Shown here one piece after another: positions 60,430 to 64,000 of a stretch of 64,000 bases of DNA (position 1 is the first letter of the stretch; every line of letters starts with the position of its first letter). A program made the position numbers and the translations under genes. Origin of the DNA: Candidatus Dojkabacteria bacterium (GTDB taxonomy: Bacteria > Patescibacteria > Dojkabacteria > SC72 > JAFGCJ01). The DNA lies in contig JAFGCJ010000002.1 in assembly GCA_016932785.1 (NCBI GenBank), positions 186,001 through 250,000 of the forward strand, written 5' to 3'. The notes below the pieces were generated by a model that had not been told where the DNA came from, searched no databases, and saw only the letters and a program-made list of their open reading frames with translations.

Positions 60430-61623
60430 TCACAAATCTATGAATGGGACAATTTCCTTTACTATCCTTTTGGCTGCATCTTCAACAAAAAGTTTGCTAA
60501 CATCGACTTTTCCTGGGTCGATTGTATGATTTTCTATCTTTTCCATCATTTTTCCAATTCTTCTGACCAAAATCTCAGGGCTTAGCTCTCCCTGAGGCAG
60601 GATCTCGGCAAGCCCTAGATCTACAAGCACTTTCGCATTATGATACTGCTCGTTTTTCGTAACCCATGGTATAGGTATCAATAAAGCTGGAGTCTTAGTT
60701 ACCCCAAGTTCAGAAATGAAAAGCGCGCCACTCCTTGCACAGCATAAATCAGCCGTATCAAGATACGCCCCAAATTCGCTTCTTGCATATTTAGTTGTAA
60801 TAATGCGGCTTTGATTTTCATTCGAAAGCTTCTGAATCTCACGATTGAGCCTATCAAAATCCTTATACACAAGATTATCTCCCGTTATTACAATCAATTG
60901 ATATCTACTGAGAAGGCTCTTTAGTGCAATTTGTACAGTCTTATTAATTATATTCGATCCCTGACTACCGCCGTATATCAGAATAACAGGATATTTCGAG
61001 GAATTTTCTTTAAAACTATCAAGACGCTCTTTGATTTTATGCGGGACATACTCCGGTTTCCATGGATTGAGAAATATATCCCGTACAGGATTACCAACAA
61101 ACCTGACTTTTTTAACATTAAAGTACCTGGACGCTGAATTAAATCCCAGCAGAATTTTTTTGGCAAAAAAAGATGATATTTTGTTCGCAAGACCTACCCT
61201 TGTCGTTTGCTCGTGAATAATTACAGGTATAGTCTTCAGCCATGCAACAAAACAAACAGGAACAGTTACATACCCTCCCGTAGAGAATACAACAGATACA
61301 TCCTCCCGACTGAGATATTTCCACGCATCCCATATTCCACCCAAAACTCCGGTCAGAAGCAGCAGCGACCGCCAGGAGAATCTTCTCTGAAGCTTTCCGC
61401 TCCTTATTTTCACAAACTTAATCTTCTTTTCCCAGCAAAGTTTCTCTTCAAGGCTCTCTTTTTCTTTTTCTCCCTCCATGGCAAGAGATCCACCAACATA
61501 TACGATTCTATCGCCTGTTCCAGGATAAAGATGTTTCAGAGTCTCAATAGTATCTAACGCCGTAGTTATATGTCCTCCTGAGCCTCCCCCGGTAACCACG
61601 ATTTTAGAGTTATTACTTGTCAT
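60430..61623 (-). CDS. murG: UDP-GlcNAc:lipid I GlcNAc transferase MurG
   Basis: A 397-residue MurG, which adds GlcNAc to lipid I to form lipid II at the inner face of the membrane. Signatures: VVTGGGSGGHITTALDTIETL, VIIHEQTTRVGLANKISS, ILIYGGSQGSNIIN and the donor-binding DLCCARSGALFISELGVTKTPALLIPIPWVTKNEQYHNAKVLVDLG. Slightly longer than average because of an insertion near residue 50-75. Its start is 2 nt after the ftsW stop, so ftsW-murG form an operon as in the classical dcw cluster order. Confidence 0.96.
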   Translation of the reverse strand: MTSNNSKIVVTGGGSGGHITTALDTIETLKHLYPGTGDRIVYVGGSLAMEGEKEKESLEEKLCWEKKIKFVKIRSGKLQRRFSWRSLLLLTGVLGGIWDAWKYLSREDVSVVFSTGGYVTVPVCFVAWLKTIPVIIHEQTTRVGLANKISSFFAKKILLGFNSASRYFNVKKVRFVGNPVRDIFLNPWKPEYVPHKIKERLDSFKENSSKYPVILIYGGSQGSNIINKTVQIALKSLLSRYQLIVITGDNLVYKDFDRLNREIQKLSNENQSRIITTKYARSEFGAYLDTADLCCARSGALFISELGVTKTPALLIPIPWVTKNEQYHNAKVLVDLGLAEILPQGELSPEILVRRIGKMMEKIENHTIDPGKVDVSKLFVEDAAKRIVKEIVPFIDL

Positions 61624-61625
61624 TA

Positions 61626-62822
61626 TTACTTAGTTTCAATATATCTACTAATATTTAATAACATGCCAACACCCACAAGGGCAACAACGGTAGATGATCC
61701 TCCATACGTCAAAAATGTTAACGGAACACCAGTAAGCGGCAATAACCCAAGATTTGCCCCCATATGCATAAAAGCCTGGAAAACAAGCCAGAGGCCTATT
61801 CCACCGGCCAGAAGCTTTCCCAGCTTATCCGGAGCATTTACGGCAATACGGTATGCTCGTGTAAAGAATACAACGTAAAGAAAGATTAATATTACACCAC
61901 CGGCCATTCCCATTTCCTCAAGAATTATTGCAAAAATCGAATCCGTAAATGCAGTATTTTCTACAAGGAAACCATACCGTTGACGAGATTGACCAAATCC
62001 TATACCCCATGGGCCCCCGGAACCAATTCCAATAATGATCTGCTGCATCTGATATCCTGTTCCCCTAGGTTTAGCCACTTCACCTGTCATGAGCAGTTCA
62101 AGATATGTTTTTATCCTATTAAGGCGGTAGTTCTCTAAAGTGGCAGCAAGAACGCCAAGAAGCATACCGACGATTACAATAAGGATTGAACCAAGCGTAT
62201 GAATAAAGTCACTCCCCGAAACAAAATATATAGAAAAAGCAACCACACAGATCACAACGGTCGTTCCCAAATCAGGTTCAAAAATTATTAAACCTCCAAT
62301 TACTCCCAGCAAAACAAGAAAGGATCCAAGTTCATAAACAAAATGAAACCGTACTGCCTCTTTAAGGTTTTTGAAACCTTTTCTATCCCTGGCAAGCCAG
62401 GTACTCAGATAAAGGATGAAGACAGGTTTTGCCAACTCGGCAGGTTGAACAGGAATGGGCCCTGCATAGAACCACCTCTTAGATCCATTTATTTCTTCAC
62501 CTATGACCAGAACAACGATCAAAAGAACAAACGTTACAATCATCCCTGGTACTGCAAGCTTACTAAATTTATGATAGTCCCAAAAGTAAAAAATCGCCGC
62601 TCCAGCACTTCCTAGGATTATCCAAACGGCCTGCTGTTTTACAAAGTAAAACCGGTCATCGAAATAAGTATCTGCATTGTAGATACTTGCTTCAAATATC
62701 ATTATCAGACCAAGAACCAGAAATATTACAGTCAAAGCAAGCAAAACATAATCCGGCTTACCTTTTGTGGCAGTAAACTTCGAACTATTTCTCTTGTGAG
62801 ATTTATTATGTCTTGGCGTCAA
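61626..62822 (-). CDS. ftsW: SEDS family protein FtsW
   Basis: A 398-residue polytopic membrane protein of the SEDS family (peptidoglycan glycosyltransferases), about ten helices. Signatures: NGSKRWFYAGPIPVQPAELAKPVFILYLS, IFEPDLGTTVVICVVAFSI, QSRQRYGFLVENTAFTDSIFAIILEEMGMAGG and the terminal LTGVPLTFLTYGGSSTVVALVGVGMLLN. Placement before murG supports FtsW rather than RodA. The N-terminus is basic and Lys/Arg-rich (RHNKSHKRNSS). Confidence 0.93.
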   Translation of the reverse strand: MTPRHNKSHKRNSSKFTATKGKPDYVLLALTVIFLVLGLIMIFEASIYNADTYFDDRFYFVKQQAVWIILGSAGAAIFYFWDYHKFSKLAVPGMIVTFVLLIVVLVIGEEINGSKRWFYAGPIPVQPAELAKPVFILYLSTWLARDRKGFKNLKEAVRFHFVYELGSFLVLLGVIGGLIIFEPDLGTTVVICVVAFSIYFVSGSDFIHTLGSILIVIVGMLLGVLAATLENYRLNRIKTYLELLMTGEVAKPRGTGYQMQQIIIGIGSGGPWGIGFGQSRQRYGFLVENTAFTDSIFAIILEEMGMAGGVILIFLYVVFFTRAYRIAVNAPDKLGKLLAGGIGLWLVFQAFMHMGANLGLLPLTGVPLTFLTYGGSSTVVALVGVGMLLNISRYIETK

Positions 62823-62888
62823 CTTGCAATCGGCACGATTTAAATACTATTATGATACTAAGTTAACATACATAAGATCTATTTTGAA

Positions 62889-63536
62889 GTGCAACAGTAC
62901 GACTTAGAAAGACCAACAGACTTAGGTTTGCTTGTCGTTATAGGCGGCCCTGGTGGGAGTGGCTCGTCAACAATTGCCAATCTCTTGGCCAGAAAATGGG
63001 GACTTCACAGGGTATATGCCGGAGAAATAATGAGAAATACCGACATGTCAAAAGATTTCGAAAAATTTCTGGAAAGACGTGTCGAAACACATCCCGAGAT
63101 AGATAAAAATGTCGACAGATTTCTGGTAAAAATGAGTTACTACCCCGATATGCTCATCGAAGGCAAGTTCTTCGCTGCAATAGCGACATCTATGGGTATA
63201 CCGACAACAGTGAAAATCTGGATAACCGCCTCCCTCTCGGTAAGAGTAATGCGAATCTTGAAAAGAGAAAGTTACGCGACTCAATACCCCGACATCTCAC
63301 CAAAACACGAAGTATTCAAGAAAACAAGAGCTGTGCTTATGAGAAGACAAACAAGCGACATAAAGAGATGTCAGGCTCTATATCACCTGGACTTATCAAA
63401 ACCAGATAAATTCAACGACATCATTATCGATTCATCTAAGCTCAATATTTCAAGAACAATTAAGGCAACAATAGATGCAATAAAAAATGACGAAAGGCTA
63501 GCTCTCAGATTTAAGCCAGAGCAACTAAGATATTAA
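62889..63536 (+). CDS. Cytidylate-kinase-like protein with variant P-loop
   Basis: A 215-residue P-loop protein of the CMP-kinase type (AAA_17-like): GGPGGSGSSTIANLLARKWGLHRVYAGEIMRN, followed by a helical lid with ERRVETHPEIDKNVDRFL, MLIEGKFFAAIATSMGIPTTVKIWITASLSVRVMRIL. The usual Lys of the P-loop is Ser (GSGSST), a change also known in archaeal-type CMP kinases that have a Thr here. GTG start, with TAAGAT 10 nt upstream. It is followed 10 nt later by a small zinc-ribbon gene on the same strand. Confidence 0.8.
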   Translation: MQQYDLERPTDLGLLVVIGGPGGSGSSTIANLLARKWGLHRVYAGEIMRNTDMSKDFEKFLERRVETHPEIDKNVDRFLVKMSYYPDMLIEGKFFAAIATSMGIPTTVKIWITASLSVRVMRILKRESYATQYPDISPKHEVFKKTRAVLMRRQTSDIKRCQALYHLDLSKPDKFNDIIIDSSKLNISRTIKATIDAIKNDERLALRFKPEQLRY

Positions 63537-63545
63537 ATCAATATA

Positions 63546-63788
63546 ATGAATACGCCACCGATCAGCAACAACTCTGGAAACACCACCACCAACCCTCCAT
63601 CAAATCCCCCAGCGGTACCGGATCCTAATGCTTATTTAACAGAAAAGCAAAACCCCGAGGATTTAGGATCTACGTGGAGAAGATCAAAATGCTCAAATTG
63701 CGGATTTCTGTATGAAGGTATGAAGGTTCCAACTAAATGCCCGAAATGCGGAAAAGAGGGAGCAGACCTATTTATAGAATCAGACTAA
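63546..63788 (+). CDS. Small zinc-ribbon protein
   Basis: An 80-residue protein. The first 40 residues are Asn/Pro/Thr-rich and disordered; the C-terminus is a rubredoxin-like zinc ribbon with C-x2-C (CSNCGFLYEG) and C-x2-C (CPKCGKEGADLF). Likely co-transcribed with the CMP-kinase-like gene. Function unknown. Confidence 0.75.
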   Translation: MNTPPISNNSGNTTTNPPSNPPAVPDPNAYLTEKQNPEDLGSTWRRSKCSNCGFLYEGMKVPTKCPKCGKEGADLFIESD

Positions 63789-63817
63789 AATTCCCAACAT
63801 TTCATCTGGAAAGAAAG

Positions 63818-63900
63818 TGCCGGGAGCGGGACTTGAACCCGCACGCTCCAAGGAGCACAGGATTTTAAGTCCTGGGTGTCTGCCATTCCACCATCCCGGC
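63818..63900 (-). tRNA. tRNA-Leu (anticodon TAA)
   Basis: 83-nt cloverleaf on the reverse strand: acceptor GCCGGGA/TCCCGGC, anticodon stem CAGGA/TCCTG around the loop CTTAAAA (anticodon TAA), a long variable arm (GCTCC-TT-GGAGC), T-arm GCGGG-TTCAAGT-CCCGC and discriminator A. The CCA is not encoded. Leading UUA. Confidence 0.97.
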
Positions 63901-63984
63901 GTTTCTCTAATCATAGGAAATATACCAAAGAAAGCCAACAATTAAAAGATTTGCCAAAACGCGGGGAATTACTGTTAAGAAAAA

Positions 63985-64000
63985 AGGTGACGGTGGGATT
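63985..64000 (-). tRNA. 3' end of a further tRNA (partial)
   Basis: The last 16 nt, read on the reverse strand, give loop end AAT, T-stem CCCAC, acceptor CGTCACC, discriminator T and then a run of six T. This is the normal 3' half of a tRNA cut by the window edge. A U73 discriminator suggests Cys or Gly, but the anticodon is outside. Confidence 0.55.

Noticed and set aside
1..64000. Recoded TGA (as in Gracilibacteria or SR1)
   Set aside because: Several genes end in TGA at the expected length (e.g. 4223, 31665, 55142), so TGA acts as stop.
1..64000. CRISPR arrays, insertion sequences and prophage
   Set aside because: No regularly spaced repeats, transposase, integrase or phage structural genes were seen; the only direct repeat is the pair around the racemase.

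Overview
The window looks like a chromosomal segment of a small-genome bacterium, most likely a member of the Candidate Phyla Radiation (Patescibacteria; Dojkabacteria/WS6-like is my best guess, by inference only). Reasons: an AT-rich host background, many long proteins without recognisable family, housekeeping genes scattered singly rather than in classical operons, a trigger factor that has lost its PPIase domain, and start codons that often lie only 6-9 nt downstream of a TATAAT-like -10 box (leaderless mRNAs). TGA is used as a stop, so the code is standard (table 11). No rRNA, CRISPR array or transposase was seen. Three complete tRNA genes (Val-GAC, His-GTG, Leu-TAA) and the 3' end of a fourth are present.

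Layout. 1-9.6 kb: a partial unknown gene, a LemA/DUF2207 pair, two ABC-2 permeases, an OmpR-type response regulator with histidine kinase followed by a secreted EF-rich protein, a Nudix hydrolase and a 3-methyladenine glycosylase. 9.6-14.5 kb: a visibly GC-richer island of three exported proteins (FG-GAP/DUF11 protein and two lipoproteins) with strong Shine-Dalgarno sites and long structured leaders. 14.8-17.8 kb: unknown proteins, a cupin, and a 5'-truncated nucleoside-deoxyribosyltransferase-like fragment. 17.9-20.9 kb: an inserted-looking cassette (HTH plus zinc ribbon, PIN nuclease, and an out-of-frame continuation). 21.2-29.5 kb: four paralogous all-helical proteins (one frameshifted) around a 1267-residue unknown protein, interrupted by a Nudix gene and another GC-rich exported gene. 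29.5-38.7 kb: a fourth GC-rich lipoprotein with leader, then metabolic genes (HD-like, phosphatase, HAD, 2-hydroxyacid dehydrogenase, SDR, Nudix, Asp/Glu racemase flanked by direct repeats, EEP phosphatase).

38.8-64 kb is the housekeeping and envelope part: tRNA-Val, clpP, TPM protein plus second LemA, trigger factor, sortase, an Ig-like wall protein, a JAMM-like protein, DUF2085, an AI-2E-type permease, a PEP-synthase-like protein with the catalytic His replaced, mutS, a histidyl-tRNA synthetase fused to an AlaX-type editing domain, tRNA-His, a bactofilin-like membrane protein, clpC, murG, ftsW, a CMP-kinase-like protein and tRNA-Leu.

The most unusual things are: (1) the AlaX-HisRS fusion, located just downstream of tRNA-His and a consensus promoter whose first product would be a small His-rich peptide; (2) a recurring structured 5' leader containing a boxA-like GTTCTTTAACAA element, found only before the GC-rich exported genes; (3) the contrast between leaderless native genes and strongly Shine-Dalgarno-led GC-rich genes, one of which ends in a Chloroflexota-like YLPL tail; and (4) the PIN cassette with a split reading frame.
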